DNA of 64,000 nt from Paenibacillus selenitireducens (GCF_002021565.1 NZ_MSZX01000003.1:27-64026); one strand, 5' to 3'; numbered from the stretch's first letter, positions 10,856 through 20,811 are shown. The notes: a model not told the origin generated them from the sequence alone. Numbers and translations are program-made.

Positions 10856-12211
10856 TCACGTTGGATTTTTAATTTTTTCCGTGATGTTGTTAATGATTTT
10901 ATATAATTCCTGATCTTGCTTCAGATTCTGGCTGATTTTCTCGTGGGCATGAATGACCGTTGTATGGTCGCGCCCGCCAAAAGCTTCACCGATCTTCGGA
11001 AGGGAGTAGTCCGTTAATTCCCGGGACAAGTACATCGCGATTTGTCGAGGATAGGCGACGGCTTTCGTCCGTTTTCTCGCTTTAAAGTCTTCCATTTTCA
11101 GATTATAGAACTCGCCAACCTTCTGCTGGATATGTTGAATCGTGATCATGCGCGGCCTTGCCGATGGAATGATATCCTTCAACGCTTCTGCTGCAAGATG
11201 TGACGTAATATCCTCGTTAATGAGGGATGAATAGGCTACGACGCGAATGAGCGCTCCCTCAAGCTCACGAATGTTCGTATCGATCTGATTCGCGATATAT
11301 ACCATGGCTTCATTCGGAATATCCAGGTTCTCTGCCTTGGCTTTCTTCCGCAGAATGGCAATACGCGTCTCTAGATCCGGTGCTTGAATATCCGTGATTA
11401 ATCCCCATTCGAACCGAGAACGCAACCGCTCTTCCAAGGTCGGAATCTCTTTTGGAGGTCGGTCACTAGAGATAATAATTTGTTTCCGTTCCTCATGCAG
11501 CGCATTAAACGTATGGAAGAACTCTTCTTGCGTACCGTCTTTCCCCGCTAAGAACTGAATATCATCAATAAGAAGAATATCGATATTGCGATATTTGTTC
11601 CGGAAGCTCTCCCCTCGATTATCACGAATCGCATTAATGAATTCATTCGTGAATTTCTCGGACGACAAATAGAGTACTTTGGCAGTGGGGTTATGTTCCA
11701 GGATATACTGGCCGATGGCGTGCATTAAGTGGGTCTTCCCAAGTCCAACGCCGCCATAGAGAAAGAGCGGATTGTATGCTTTGGCCGGTGCCTCTGCAAC
11801 GGCGAGCGATGCGGCATGCGCAAAGCGATTGTTCGCACCAATAACAAATGTATCGAAGGTATACTTCGGATTTAACATATGAGGGAAAGGCTCATCATGG
11901 ACGACTGGCTGAGCTACGGCGATGGGAGGCTGAGCAAGAACTTGCTCGGCTTGTTTAGGTTCTTCTATTACGAATTTGACTTCAACCTGCTTGTCCAAAT
12001 ATTCGGAAATCGTTGAAGCAACAAGCTTTGTATAGCGGCTTTCAAGCCATTCCACAGCGAAGGATGTCGGTGCAGATATGATCACGGTAGAATCCGTAAG
12101 AGATACGGCTCTTGTTGCTTTAAACCAGGTATCAAAGCTGGGTTTGCTTAATTTGGTTTGGATGACAGACAAAATTTGAAGCCATAGTTCATTCGTATGG
12201 CTGCTATCCAC
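10856..12211 (-). CDS. dnaA: Chromosomal replication initiator DnaA
   Basis: 451 aa from GTG 12211, AGGAG nine bases upstream. Domain I (1-80, [22 protein letters not shown]); a short domain II linker rich in Gln/Pro; AAA+ domain III with Walker [16 protein letters not shown] and Walker [14 protein letters not shown]-terminal domain IV with the signature [15 protein letters not shown] that reads the DnaA box. It binds ATP and opens oriC. DnaA boxes flank the gene on both sides, which also implies autoregulation. Confidence 0.98.
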   Translation of the reverse strand: MDSSHTNELWLQILSVIQTKLSKPSFDTWFKATRAVSLTDSTVIISAPTSFAVEWLESRYTKLVASTISEYLDKQVEVKFVIEEPKQAEQVLAQPPIAVAQPVVHDEPFPHMLNPKYTFDTFVIGANNRFAHAASLAVAEAPAKAYNPLFLYGGVGLGKTHLMHAIGQYILEHNPTAKVLYLSSEKFTNEFINAIRDNRGESFRNKYRNIDILLIDDIQFLAGKDGTQEEFFHTFNALHEERKQIIISSDRPPKEIPTLEERLRSRFEWGLITDIQAPDLETRIAILRKKAKAENLDIPNEAMVYIANQIDTNIRELEGALIRVVAYSSLINEDITSHLAAEALKDIIPSARPRMITIQHIQQKVGEFYNLKMEDFKARKRTKAVAYPRQIAMYLSRELTDYSLPKIGEAFGGRDHTTVIHAHEKISQNLKQDQELYKIINNITEKIKNPT

Positions 12212-12298
12212 AGTTGGTCACTCCTTTAATCTTTTCAAAATGGTTGTGGCCATCGGAATTCTGTCATATGCGGCAGAAAAAGAAAAAACGATGTAGAA

Positions 12299-12652
12299 AT
12301 ATCCACAAAACTCAGAATGACAAAACTGAATTTGTACCCCAACATCGAAGTTTGTTCACAACGTTATCCACAGGCTGTTGATAAAATTGATATTATTTTA
12401 GGCTATTCACAACAAAAAGTAATCTAATCATAGCAAAAAGGGCCTTGATTTTCAACGAATCCCAGTAATTTATCCACAAATTCAATAACTTGTGTATAAT
12501 TTTTATGTACAACACAAGATATTGTTTATAACTTGTTGAGCAGTCGACAAAGTACTCCAAAATTTGATTTTTATTATTCACAGGTTGTCCGCTGTGGGTA
12601 AGTATTTGTCGAACAAAACTGTGTATATGTATGAAAGGGCAGCTGTGGATAA
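12299..12652. other. oriC part 1: DnaA-box cluster upstream of dnaA
   Basis: Perfect matches to TTATNCACA or its complement at 12364-12372, 12470-12478, 12491-12499, 12574-12582 and 12644-12652, plus single-mismatch sites at 12299-12307, 12352-12360, 12403-12411, 12593-12601 and 12620-12628. The 655-bp gap between dnaA and rpmH is otherwise AT-rich and has no convincing gene; a 103-codon open frame here (12393-12704, minus) is built from box sequences and is not credible. Confidence 0.9.
12427..12455 (-). promoter_or_regulatory. dnaA promoter
   Basis: Minus strand: -35 TTGAAA (complement of 12450-12455), 17-bp spacer, -10 TATGAT (complement of 12427-12432). It gives a leader of about 200 nt. 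DnaA boxes flank it closely (12403, 12470), consistent with DnaA controlling its own gene. Confidence 0.65.
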
Positions 12653-12778
12653 ATGATGTCGATTCAAAACGTAAAAAGAGGGACAAGTTTTCGACTTCTT
12701 TCATTAGTAGTGTATGAATGATGGACAGACACCATACATCATGGAGGATCGTCCAAATGTGGCAGAAAGCGGAAGCGG

Positions 12779-12807
12779 TTGACTTTTAGGCTGCTGCGTG
12801 GTTTAAT
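12779..12807 (+). promoter_or_regulatory. rpmH promoter
   Basis: -35 TTGACT (12779-12784), 17-bp spacer, -10 TTTAAT (12802-12807). It lies about 60 nt before rpmH and is divergent from dnaA. Confidence 0.7.
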
Positions 12808-12866
12808 GTAAAAAGGTGTTTTTTTAACTAGGACCGAAATGAATTCCTTTGAGGGGGTGCAAATAA

Positions 12867-13001
12867 ATGAGACCAACATTTAAACCCAATGTGAGCAAAC
12901 GCAAAAAGGTTCATGGTTTCCGTAAGAGAATGAGCACGAAAAACGGCCGTAAGGTGTTAGCTGCTCGTCGTCTTAAAGGCAGAAACAAATTAAGCGCGTA
13001 A
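12867..13001 (+). CDS. rpmH: 50S ribosomal protein L34
   Basis: 44 aa, [22 protein letters not shown] then [22 protein letters not shown]: the complete, very basic L34. GAGGGGGTG lies eight bases before the ATG. First gene of the rightward arm; followed by an intrinsic terminator and then rnpA. Short enough to be missed by length-filtered gene calling. Confidence 0.98.
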   Translation: MRPTFKPNVSKRKKVHGFRKRMSTKNGRKVLAARRLKGRNKLSA

Positions 13002-13011
13002 GGCTTACGAT

Positions 13012-13039
13012 AAGACCACTTATGGTGGTCTTTTTTTTT
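13012..13039 (+). terminator. Terminator between rpmH and rnpA
   Basis: AAGACCAC-TTATG-GTGGTCTT (13012-13032) followed by a run of T to 13039. Because rnpA has no obvious promoter in the following 200 bp, partial read-through (attenuation) is likely. Confidence 0.85.
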
Positions 13040-13240
13040 CATGTGTGAAAAACCTCAATCGAGGTTCATTAAGAAGAGCAGAAACAGTACGTCGTCCAAA
13101 GGGCGGGGTCTGTTTGTGTTAAAGAAAAACGGTTTATATACACGTCAGAATGTCGATACTACTGACAGTTACATCCATGCTAATAGATGTTGTTCAAAAG
13201 ATTCTTTTGAGCATGAACTAACGGGGATGAGGAATTTGTT

Positions 13241-13588
13241 GTGCAGAAAAAGTTACGTTTAACCAATCGCGCGGATTTTACGCGTGTGTACCGGCGTGGT
13301 AAATCATTTGCGAACCATCAGTTTGTGGTGTATTGGTTCCATAAACCGGATGTAGAACAGTTTCGAGTCGGTATTTCAGCGAGCAAGAAGATTGGGAATG
13401 CGGTCGTTCGCAATCGAATGCGCAGGATGATTAAAGAGATTGTTAGGAAGCATGAGGCCAAATTAATCGATCATATTGATTTGGTGTTTATTGTACGAAA
13501 AGGTGCTGTCCAGATGTCTTTTCAAGAGATGGAGAAGAGTATTCTTCATGTATTGAAAAAAGCATCTCTAGTAAAGCGTGAACGCTAG
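13241..13588 (+). CDS. rnpA: Ribonuclease P protein component
   Basis: 115 aa from GTG 13241, GAGGAA nine bases upstream. Small basic protein that binds the RNase P RNA and aids 5' maturation of tRNA. The family motif reads NAVVRNRMRRMIKE (residues 52-65). The 239 bp after rpmH hold only the terminator and no other gene. Confidence 0.97.
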   Translation: MQKKLRLTNRADFTRVYRRGKSFANHQFVVYWFHKPDVEQFRVGISASKKIGNAVVRNRMRRMIKEIVRKHEAKLIDHIDLVFIVRKGAVQMSFQEMEKSILHVLKKASLVKRER

Positions 13589-13667
13589 AGGTGGACAGTT
13601 TCTTTGTTGTACTAAATATGTTATTATTTACAGTGGAATCGGTAGGCGAAGAGAGGAGTTATGAAAT

Positions 13668-14501
13668 TTGTTCCTGAATATGTTACGGAATCGTAAATGG
13701 ATGTTAGTGGTCTCACTCGTGCTGCTCGTAGTTGTGTTGGCTGGGTGCGCCCCGACGAACCATGTAACCATGACAACAGAAGAATTAAAGAATGGGGGCT
13801 TCTGGCAAGCCAACGTTGTGTATTATTTCTCATTAGCACTGGATACGTTTGCAAAATGGTTCAACGGAGCTTACGGTCTTGCAATTTTAATCATGGTAAT
13901 TATTGTTCGTACATTAATTTTACCTTTAACGATTAAGCAGATGCGCAGCTCAAAAGCAATGCAGGCCATTCAGCCTGAGATTAACAAGTTGAAAACGAAG
14001 TACAAGGATGATCCGAAGAAACAGCAAGAAGAAACAATGAAGCTGTTCCAAGAGCACTCCGTCAATCCCATGGCAGGATGTCTTCCGTTAATTATTCAGA
14101 TGCCAGTGTTTATTGCGTTGTATAACTCCATTTATATGAACGTAAATATTTATGATCACACTTTTTTATGGTTGCAATTGGGTGAAAAGGACCATTTATA
14201 TATTCTACCAATCATTGCAGCGATTACAACTTTCATTCAATCCAAAATGATGCCAACACAAGCTACGGGCGGAATGCAGTTCATGTTCCTGATCTTCCCG
14301 GTGTTGATTTTCGTTATGGCGATTCAGTTCCCAGCCGCACTACCGTTATACTGGGTTTACAGTAATATCTACACGATTACTCAGAATTACTTCCTATATA
14401 AACGTGGAGACAAAAAAGACAAAGATAATAACGATAATAAAGATAACCAGAACGGTAATAAAAAAAGCAAAAAAAATAAGGGGGCTCTTCCTGCGAAATG
14501 A
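13668..14501 (+). CDS. yidC: Membrane protein insertase YidC/OxaA (SpoIIIJ type)
   Basis: 277 aa from TTG 13668 (AGAGGAG 10 nt upstream; ATG 13680 is a possible alternative). Lipoprotein signal with lipobox LAGC, Cys27. Five membrane helices follow: the first near 45-80, then the conserved YidC core with MAGCLPLIIQMPVFIALYNS and a strongly basic cytosolic tail rich in Lys/Asn, as in ribosome-binding YidC1. It inserts proteins into the membrane with or without SecYEG; in B. subtilis SpoIIIJ is needed for sigma-G activation in the forespore. Stop and jag start overlap (ATGA). Confidence 0.96.
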   Translation: MFLNMLRNRKWMLVVSLVLLVVVLAGCAPTNHVTMTTEELKNGGFWQANVVYYFSLALDTFAKWFNGAYGLAILIMVIIVRTLILPLTIKQMRSSKAMQAIQPEINKLKTKYKDDPKKQQEETMKLFQEHSVNPMAGCLPLIIQMPVFIALYNSIYMNVNIYDHTFLWLQLGEKDHLYILPIIAAITTFIQSKMMPTQATGGMQFMFLIFPVLIFVMAIQFPAALPLYWVYSNIYTITQNYFLYKRGDKKDKDNNDNKDNQNGNKKSKKNKGALPAK

Positions 14502-15193
14502 GAACAGTCGTAGCTTCAGGAAAATCGATTGAGGATGCAGTAAAGAACGGTTTAACCCAGTTGCAAACAACTGAGGATCGCGTTTCGATTACAGTATTAG
14601 AGCAGCCGTCCAAAGGATTGTTCGGTCTCATCGGTGCCAAAGTGGCCAAGGTTGAATTGGCGCTGCTTCCTGAGCCTGAGCCTGTAACGATATCGGCTGT
14701 ACAAGCTTCGGCTGCACCGGTTGCGGTTCAAGAGAAAAAAGACGATGCGTTCCCATTGGAAGAAGCTGTTCGTTTTATTAAAGAAGTTGCTCTAACGATG
14801 GATTTGGACATTGAAGTAGAGCATACGGTAGAGAGGGAAGGTAATGTTCTGAACATTACCGGTTCCAATCTCGGATTGCTTATCGGACGTCGCGGTCAGA
14901 CGCTAGATGCTTTGCAGTATTTGACCAATATCGTCGTCAATCGATACTCCAAGAACCATTTGCGTGTTATCTTGGATGCGGAATCGTTCCGTGATCGCCG
15001 GAGAAAGACGCTGGAGGAATTGGCAGATCGATTGGCAGGACGCGTCATACGTACGAGAAAAGATGTGGTACTTGAGCCGATGTCTCCGCAAGAGCGGAAG
15101 GTTATTCACTCAAGACTGCAAGATCATTCCAAAGTAAAAACATTTAGTAAAGGCGAGGAACCAAATCGCCGTGTAATTATTACGCTTAAGTAG
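14498..15193 (+). CDS. jag: RNA-binding protein Jag/KhpB
   Basis: 231 aa, translationally coupled to yidC by a 4-bp overlap. Three parts: Jag-N domain (1-50, VVASGKSIEDAVKNGLTQL), a Pro/Ala-rich linker, a KH domain (85-155) with LIGRRGQTLDALQ in place of GxxG, and a C-terminal R3H domain (155-231) with ERKVIHSRLQ. KhpB binds RNA with KhpA and influences cell division and elongation in Gram-positive bacteria. Confidence 0.95.
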   Translation: MRTVVASGKSIEDAVKNGLTQLQTTEDRVSITVLEQPSKGLFGLIGAKVAKVELALLPEPEPVTISAVQASAAPVAVQEKKDDAFPLEEAVRFIKEVALTMDLDIEVEHTVEREGNVLNITGSNLGLLIGRRGQTLDALQYLTNIVVNRYSKNHLRVILDAESFRDRRRKTLEELADRLAGRVIRTRKDVVLEPMSPQERKVIHSRLQDHSKVKTFSKGEEPNRRVIITLK

Positions 15194-15201
15194 ACGAAAA
15201 T

Positions 15202-15240
15202 GCAATGACTCTTGGAGAGATGCCGAGTCATTGCTTTTTT
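15202..15240 (+). terminator. Terminator after jag
   Basis: GCAATGACTC (15202-15211) pairs with GAGTCATTGC (15225-15234), followed by six T. It ends the rnpA-yidC-jag unit before mnmE. Confidence 0.85.
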
Positions 15241-15260
15241 CATAGATGAGAGGTGCAACA

Positions 15261-16637
15261 ATGATTAATGATACGATTGCTGCGATCGCAACGGCGGTTG
15301 GAGAAGGCAGCATTGCAGTCGTACGTGTGAGTGGACCGGATGCGGTTGCGAATGTAGAAGCTATCTTTTCGTCCAATGAGAAGTTAACAGAAGCTGCATC
15401 GCATACCGTACATTATGGATATATTGTGGACCGCAAGACGAGAGAAAAGGTAGAGGAAGTTCTCGTCACGGTCATGCGTGCGCCGCGTTCTTTTACCATG
15501 GAGGATGTTGTTGAGATTAGTACGCATGGTGGCGTCATTGCCGTCAAAAGAGTCATGGATTTGCTGTTAGAATCCGATATCCGATTGGCGGAACCTGGTG
15601 AATTTACGAAGCGCGCTTTCCTCAATGGGCGGATTGACCTCTCCCAGGCGGAGGCGGTAATCGATTTAATTCGCTCTAAATCCGAACGTGCGTTCTCTGT
15701 TGCTTTGAAGCAAGTGCAAGGGAATTTATCGAAACAAATTGAAGAACAACGGTATACGTTACTGGAAACCATGGCTCATATTGAAGTAAATATCGATTAT
15801 CCAGAGCATGATGTTGAGTCCATGACAAGTGCATTTATTCGCGAAAAATGTTCAAGTGTGATGGATGCGATCGAAAAACTGCTAAAAACAGCGAATGAAG
15901 GCAAAATATTAAGAGAAGGTATTGTAACAGCGATTGTCGGGAGACCGAATGTCGGAAAATCTTCCTTATTAAATGCATTGGCCAAAGAGAGCAAAGCGAT
16001 TGTAACGGATATTCCAGGAACAACGCGTGATGTGATTGAAGAATTCATTACGATTAATGGTATTCCGTTGAAGCTGCTTGATACGGCTGGGATTCGCGAT
16101 ACGGCGGATGTCGTCGAGAAAATTGGCGTTGAGCGTTCCAAGAATGCATTAGAAGAAGCGGATCTCGTTATTCTGGTGTTGAATCAGAATGAACCACTTC
16201 ATGAAGATGATATACAGTTAATGGAACAAATCAAAAGTAGACAAGTGATTGTGGTACTGAATAAAATGGATTTACCACAAAATTTAAATATGGATCAGAT
16301 CGAAAGCCGGTTCGATGCACAACATATTGTGAAAATGTCAGTTAAAGAGCAAGAGGGACTAGATGCATTAGAGGAAGCTATTGCAGCGATTTTCTTCACG
16401 GGGGGGATTGAGGCGAATGATTTGACATATGTCAGCAATGTCCGACATATTGCCTTATTGAAGAAAGCGATTGTTTCATTGCAAGATGCCATTCAAGCCA
16501 CGGAAGAACATATTCCCATTGATCTGATACAAATTGACGTAAGATTAGCCTGGGAGCATTTAGGTGAAATCATCGGTGAAGCGGTAGGCGATTCGTTGAT
16601 TGATCAGATTTTCTCTCAATTCTGTTTAGGTAAGTGA
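15261..16637 (+). CDS. mnmE: tRNA uridine-5-carboxymethylaminomethyl modification GTPase MnmE
   Basis: 458 aa from ATG 15261 (AGAGGTG seven bases before); the in-frame ATG at 15246 would add five residues without a good site. N-terminal tetrahydrofolate-binding domain (1-118); helical domain; inserted G domain with GRPNVGKSS, GTTRD, DTAGIR and NKMD; C-terminal FCLGK with the conserved Cys. With MnmG it makes cmnm5U34 in tRNA. Confidence 0.97.
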   Translation: MINDTIAAIATAVGEGSIAVVRVSGPDAVANVEAIFSSNEKLTEAASHTVHYGYIVDRKTREKVEEVLVTVMRAPRSFTMEDVVEISTHGGVIAVKRVMDLLLESDIRLAEPGEFTKRAFLNGRIDLSQAEAVIDLIRSKSERAFSVALKQVQGNLSKQIEEQRYTLLETMAHIEVNIDYPEHDVESMTSAFIREKCSSVMDAIEKLLKTANEGKILREGIVTAIVGRPNVGKSSLLNALAKESKAIVTDIPGTTRDVIEEFITINGIPLKLLDTAGIRDTADVVEKIGVERSKNALEEADLVILVLNQNEPLHEDDIQLMEQIKSRQVIVVLNKMDLPQNLNMDQIESRFDAQHIVKMSVKEQEGLDALEEAIAAIFFTGGIEANDLTYVSNVRHIALLKKAIVSLQDAIQATEEHIPIDLIQIDVRLAWEHLGEIIGEAVGDSLIDQIFSQFCLGK

Positions 16638-16655
16638 TAAAGGAGGATCCTTGAA

Positions 16656-18545
16656 ATGGGTTATTTAGCTGGAGAATATGATGTACTTGTCATTGGCGCA
16701 GGGCATGCAGGCTGTGAGGCAGCACTCGCTGCAGCGCGAATGGGCTGTGAGACGCTATTGTTGACAATCAATTTAGATATGGTGGCATTTATGCCGTGTA
16801 ATCCATCCATTGGAGGTCCGGCTAAAGGCCATGTCGTGCGTGAGATTGACGCTTTGGGTGGAGAGATGGGACGCAATATCGATAAGACCTTTATCCAAAT
16901 GCGGATGTTGAATACAGGGAAAGGACCTGCTGTACATGCGCTGCGTGCACAAGCAGATAAATTCTTGTATCAACATATGATGAAGGAAACGATCGAAAGC
17001 ACAGAGCATTTGACACTTCGCCAAGGTATGGTGGAAGAGTTGTTGATTGAAGATGGACAATGCGTAGGTGCAGTAACGAAGACGGGTGCAGAGTATCGTG
17101 CAAAGTCGGTTGTTCTAACAACAGGGACCTATCTACGCGGTAAGATCATTATGGGTGAACTCATGTATGAAAGCGGCCCGAACAATCAACAACCGGCTGT
17201 CAAACTTTCTGAATCTCTTCGCAATGCAGGTCTACAGTTGGTACGCTTCAAGACCGGTACACCTCCGCGTGTTCATAAAGATACGATTGATTTCTCCAAG
17301 ACTGAAATTCAGCCAGGGGATGAGCAACCGAAATTCTTCTCATTCGAGACAACGTCATCAGACAATGAGCAATTGCCTTGTTGGTTGACGTATACTTCCG
17401 CAGCTACACATCAAATCATTAATGACAACTTACATCGTGCGCCGATGTTCTCGGGGGCGATTGAAGGAACAGGCCCTCGCTATTGCCCTTCCATTGAAGA
17501 TAAGATTGTTCGATTTAGCGATAAACCGAAACATCAAATTTTCCTAGAACCTGAAGGTAAGAATACATCCGAGTATTATGTACAAGGATTATCCACGAGT
17601 ATGCCCGAAGATGTTCAGCTTCAAATCCTTCGTTCGATTCCTGGATTAGAACAAGTGGAGATGATGCGTACAGGTTATGCGATTGAGTATGATGCAGTCG
17701 TACCAACCCAACTATACCCTTCGCTTGAAGTGAAGCTGCTCCCTGGATTATTTACGGCGGGACAAATCAACGGAACCTCTGGTTATGAAGAAGCAGCGGG
17801 GCAGGGGATTATGGCCGGGATCAATGCAGCTCGTAAAGTACAAGGCAAAGAAGCCGTTGTCATCGATCGTTCCCAAGGATATATTGGTGTTCTAATTGAT
17901 GATTTGGTGACCAAAGGAACGAATGAGCCTTATCGTTTGTTGACTTCCCGTGCAGAATATCGTCTGCTGCTTCGTCATGACAATGCCGATTTGCGGTTAA
18001 CACCAACAGGATATGATATCGGATTAATTAAGGAAGACCGATACGCAAGATTCCAGCATAAAAAAGAAATGGTCGAGCTAGAGATCGAACGACTTCGCTC
18101 CACAAAGATCCGCCCTGATGAAACAACACAAGCGATGCTTGCATCGGTAGGATCAGCTCCATTGCAGAATTCTGTAGACATTCTTACGATTCTTCGCCGT
18201 CCGGAAGTCACATATGCACACATCGAGCCGATTTCACCATCTTCGCATGAATTGACGGAAGAAATGAAAGAGCAAGTTGAAATTCAAATTAAATATTCAG
18301 GATACATCGAGAAGCAGTTGATTCAGGTTGAACGATTGCAAAAGATGGAGAAAAAGAAAATACCTGATGATATCGACTATTCGGATATTCACGGGATTGC
18401 AACAGAGGCAAAACAGAAGCTCAATAAAATCCGCCCGATCTCCATTGGCCAAGCATCGCGCATCTCCGGTGTAACCCCTGCCGATATTTCGATCTTGTTG
18501 GTTTACCTGGAACACTATAATCGCGTTATCGCATCGAGAGGATAA
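16656..18545 (+). CDS. mnmG: tRNA modification flavoenzyme MnmG (GidA)
   Basis: 629 aa. N-terminal FAD site [17 protein letters not shown] (13-29); conserved [12 protein letters not shown], with the family Cys near 47; [18 protein letters not shown] in the middle; helical C-terminus that contacts MnmE and tRNA. AAGGAGG stands at 16640-16646. It follows mnmE by 18 bp, as expected for partners of one modification complex. Confidence 0.98.
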   Translation: MGYLAGEYDVLVIGAGHAGCEAALAAARMGCETLLLTINLDMVAFMPCNPSIGGPAKGHVVREIDALGGEMGRNIDKTFIQMRMLNTGKGPAVHALRAQADKFLYQHMMKETIESTEHLTLRQGMVEELLIEDGQCVGAVTKTGAEYRAKSVVLTTGTYLRGKIIMGELMYESGPNNQQPAVKLSESLRNAGLQLVRFKTGTPPRVHKDTIDFSKTEIQPGDEQPKFFSFETTSSDNEQLPCWLTYTSAATHQIINDNLHRAPMFSGAIEGTGPRYCPSIEDKIVRFSDKPKHQIFLEPEGKNTSEYYVQGLSTSMPEDVQLQILRSIPGLEQVEMMRTGYAIEYDAVVPTQLYPSLEVKLLPGLFTAGQINGTSGYEEAAGQGIMAGINAARKVQGKEAVVIDRSQGYIGVLIDDLVTKGTNEPYRLLTSRAEYRLLLRHDNADLRLTPTGYDIGLIKEDRYARFQHKKEMVELEIERLRSTKIRPDETTQAMLASVGSAPLQNSVDILTILRRPEVTYAHIEPISPSSHELTEEMKEQVEIQIKYSGYIEKQLIQVERLQKMEKKKIPDDIDYSDIHGIATEAKQKLNKIRPISIGQASRISGVTPADISILLVYLEHYNRVIASRG

Positions 18546-18548
18546 GAT

Positions 18549-19271
18549 ATGGATCCCATACAAACTGTTTTTGTAGAACGATTAGCGAGTCATGGCATTT
18601 CTTTAACGGATCAGCAATTGCAGCAATTCGAGATATACTTTAAAGAACTCGTGTCATGGAACGAAAAAATGAATCTAACAGGAATTACAGAAAGAGAGCA
18701 GGTCTACACGAAGCATTTTTATGACTCTGCTTCCCTTTCTTTCTTTTTGGAAATGAATAAGGTCAGCACATTAGCCGACATTGGCTCCGGCGCAGGCTTT
18801 CCAAGTATCCCTTTAAAAATTGTATTCCCGCATCTGAAGGTGACCATTGTGGACTCACTTAACAAGCGTATCCAATTCCTCAACCATCTTGTTGAGCAGT
18901 TAGATTTGCACGACGTGGAGTGTATTCATGGAAGAGCAGAGGATGTGGCAAGACAATTCAAGTACCGCGATCAGTTCGATGTTGTAACGGCCCGGGCTGT
19001 CGCAAGATTATGTGTATTGAATGAGTTCTGTCTTCCTTTTGTAAAAGTGGGTGGAACGTTCGCAGCGATGAAAGGCACCGATTTGACCGAAGAAATTAAA
19101 GATGCTGCGCGAAGTTTCAAAGAGTTGAAAGGTAAAGTTCAACGCGTAGAACATTTTAAGCTGCCGGTTGAGGATTCAGATCGTCACATTGTGTTGATAC
19201 AGAAAACGGGGCCTACGACAGGGAAATATCCTCGTAAAGCAGGTACCCCCCTGAAATCTCCACTCGTATAA
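18549..19271 (+). CDS. rsmG: 16S rRNA (guanine527-N7)-methyltransferase RsmG
   Basis: 240 aa. SAM-binding motif LADIGSGAGFPSIPLKI near residues 74-90; ISLTDQQLQQFEIYFKELVSWNEKMNLTGI split over the N-terminal family region. Methylates G527 of 16S rRNA; loss gives low-level streptomycin resistance. It begins three bases after mnmG's stop. The last 15 residues are basic and Pro-rich and differ from most relatives. Confidence 0.96.
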   Translation: MDPIQTVFVERLASHGISLTDQQLQQFEIYFKELVSWNEKMNLTGITEREQVYTKHFYDSASLSFFLEMNKVSTLADIGSGAGFPSIPLKIVFPHLKVTIVDSLNKRIQFLNHLVEQLDLHDVECIHGRAEDVARQFKYRDQFDVVTARAVARLCVLNEFCLPFVKVGGTFAAMKGTDLTEEIKDAARSFKELKGKVQRVEHFKLPVEDSDRHIVLIQKTGPTTGKYPRKAGTPLKSPLV

Positions 19272-19283
19272 GGGGACACGATT

Positions 19284-19299
19284 TGTTTCACGTGGAACA
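19284..19299. other. parS centromere site, between rsmG and noc
   Basis: TGTTTCACGTGGAACA, identical to the complement of the consensus parS TGTTCCACGTGAAACA bound by ParB/Spo0J. It lies 12 bp past rsmG's stop codon and about 7 kb from the main DnaA-box cluster. Confidence 0.95.
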
Positions 19300-19579
19300 T
19301 TATTGAAAATTTATTATCGACGTCTCCCTTGGCAGGAAAAAGAGATAGATTTGGAGAATAAGTAATAGAGTAGATTTGTTTTGCGGTTGTAACCGTGGAG
19401 TGTTTTCTAGCATTTTGAAACCCAGTGAATCTGTCTTCTTTATGAACAGGAGGAAGAGGGATTCACGGTGTTTCTACTGGATCATGGTTTGGGTACATAG
19501 ATCGGATATGAAGATGAACGGGATGAACACGCTGGTTTTTCTGTCATGATGAGAGATTGCACAGTTGGTTCAAATATAA

Positions 19580-19809
19580 GAAAAACCTCTAACGGGCCTT
19601 TCGAAGATGAGCGACCGCGATTAGATGTAGGTTTTATCGCCAAATAAAATTTTGTATTTCGGGACGTCGAAATTTCATAAATTCTATTGTGGTGAAAAAA
19701 CCCCTATCGATTCCATCCAAAGAAGAGCGACCACGTTAAGATGTAGGTTTTATCGCCAAATAGAATTTTGTATTTCGGGACGTCGAAATTTCATAAATTC
19801 TATTGTGGT
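19580..19809. repeat. Two head-to-tail repeats with nested palindromes upstream of noc
   Basis: A 90-bp core occurs twice, 19604-19693 and 19720-19809, with few differences and no gaps; weaker likeness extends leftward, so the unit is about 115 bp. Each copy holds ATTTCG-GGACGT-CGAAAT (inner palindrome, 19772-19789 in copy 2) nested in a wider inverted repeat, AATAGAATTT / AAATTCTATT (19759-19804 in copy 2). The rest of 19300-19945 has no gene I can support. A promoter for noc is not obvious. Confidence 0.85.
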
Positions 19810-19945
19810 AAGATGTTATAATCTAAAGGATAGATTATATGCTTATATGTCATATGGGTATGAACTCTACTATAATAGAAGTAGAGATTCGTATCTTCTT
19901 GCTACCAATCTAGTACGATTATGAATTTAGGTGGTATCATACGGA

Positions 19946-20767
19946 ATGAAAGAACAATTCTCTAAATTGTTTGGGATCGCAGAAAAGAATAATCAAGATG
20001 AGGTCAAGCAAATTCCCGTTGCGGAAATTGTAACAAGTCCTTATCAGCCTCGTACCATATTTGACGATGAACGAATCGAAGAGTTATGCCAGACGATTAA
20101 AACACATGGCGTGATTCAACCGATTGTTGTTCGTATGCGGAATGGCAAATATGAGATCATTGCCGGTGAACGTCGCTGGAGAGCTGTCACGAAGCTAGGG
20201 TTGGAGACGATTCCTGGTATTGTTCGTGAATTTAATGATTCTCAAGCCGCTTCTATTGCGCTCATTGAAAACTTGCAGCGTGAAGGATTAACTTCCATTG
20301 AAGAAGCTGTCGCTTATCAGAAATTAATAGACTTGCATAGTCTTACGCAAGAAAGTCTGGCACAACGTCTAGGAAAGAGCCAATCTACGATTGCCAATAA
20401 GATTCGTTTGTTGAATTTGCCGGAAGTGGTTAAACTTGCATTGATGGAACGTAAAATTACGGAGCGTCATGCAAGAGCTTTGTTATCTTTGGATAATGAA
20501 GAAATTCAACTTAAAGTGTTAAATGATATCATTACCAAAGAATTGAATGTGAAACAGACGGAAGCTCGCGTTGCTTTCTATAAAGAAGCAATGAATCCGA
20601 AGCAGAAGTCTAAACGTATTTCTTTTACCAAAGATGTGCGTCTCGCTTTGAATACAATTCGCCAGTCAATTGAGATGGTTTCCGGTACAGGCATGCAGAT
20701 CAAAACCGACGAGAAAGATCATGAAGATCATTATGAGATCGTGATCAAAATACCTAAAAGATCATAG
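19946..20767 (+). CDS. noc: Nucleoid occlusion protein Noc
   Basis: 273 aa from ATG 19946; the GTG at 19931 lies inside the AGGTGG ribosome site. ParB-like CTP-binding N-terminal domain with [11 protein letters not shown] and [11 protein letters not shown], a helix-turn-helix ([24 protein letters not shown]), and a C-terminal dimer region. The N-terminal [11 protein letters not shown] fits the membrane-targeting amphipathic helix of Noc. Noc binds its own sites, coats DNA and blocks division over the nucleoid. Told from the parB gene downstream by the N-terminus and by position after rsmG. Confidence 0.93.
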   Translation: MKEQFSKLFGIAEKNNQDEVKQIPVAEIVTSPYQPRTIFDDERIEELCQTIKTHGVIQPIVVRMRNGKYEIIAGERRWRAVTKLGLETIPGIVREFNDSQAASIALIENLQREGLTSIEEAVAYQKLIDLHSLTQESLAQRLGKSQSTIANKIRLLNLPEVVKLALMERKITERHARALLSLDNEEIQLKVLNDIITKELNVKQTEARVAFYKEAMNPKQKSKRISFTKDVRLALNTIRQSIEMVSGTGMQIKTDEKDHEDHYEIVIKIPKRS

Positions 20768-20782
20768 AACCTTCTGATGAAT

Positions 20783-20811
20783 AGCGGTGTAATGACCGCT
20801 TTTCTTTCTTG
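20783..20811 (+). terminator. Terminator after noc
   Basis: Short stem AGCGGT-GTAATG-ACCGCT (20783-20800) followed by TTTCTTTCTT. Moderate strength. Confidence 0.6.

Noticed and set aside
12393-12704. 103-codon open frame on the minus strand upstream of dnaA
   Set aside because: It lies across the DnaA-box field and the dnaA promoter, has no ribosome site and odd composition; the open frame is a by-product of AT-rich repeats.
13661-13696. 11-codon frame (ATGAAATTTGTT...) overlapping the yidC start in another frame
   Set aside because: Its ATG is only two or three bases from the ribosome site that fits the TTG start of yidC. It recalls MifM-type control, but no arrest sequence or hairpin is seen, so I treat it as chance.
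19442-19549. Short frame behind AGGAGGAAGAGG between rsmG and noc
   Set aside because: 34 residues without recognisable pattern; the purine-rich stretch may be by chance and no homolog is known to me.
19580-19809. Insertion-sequence ends or a mobile element
   Set aside because: Direct repeats but no transposase, target duplication or terminal inverted repeats around a gene.
19652-19924. 90-codon frame across the repeats before noc
   Set aside because: It simply reads through both repeats (repeated residues in the translation) and has no start signal.
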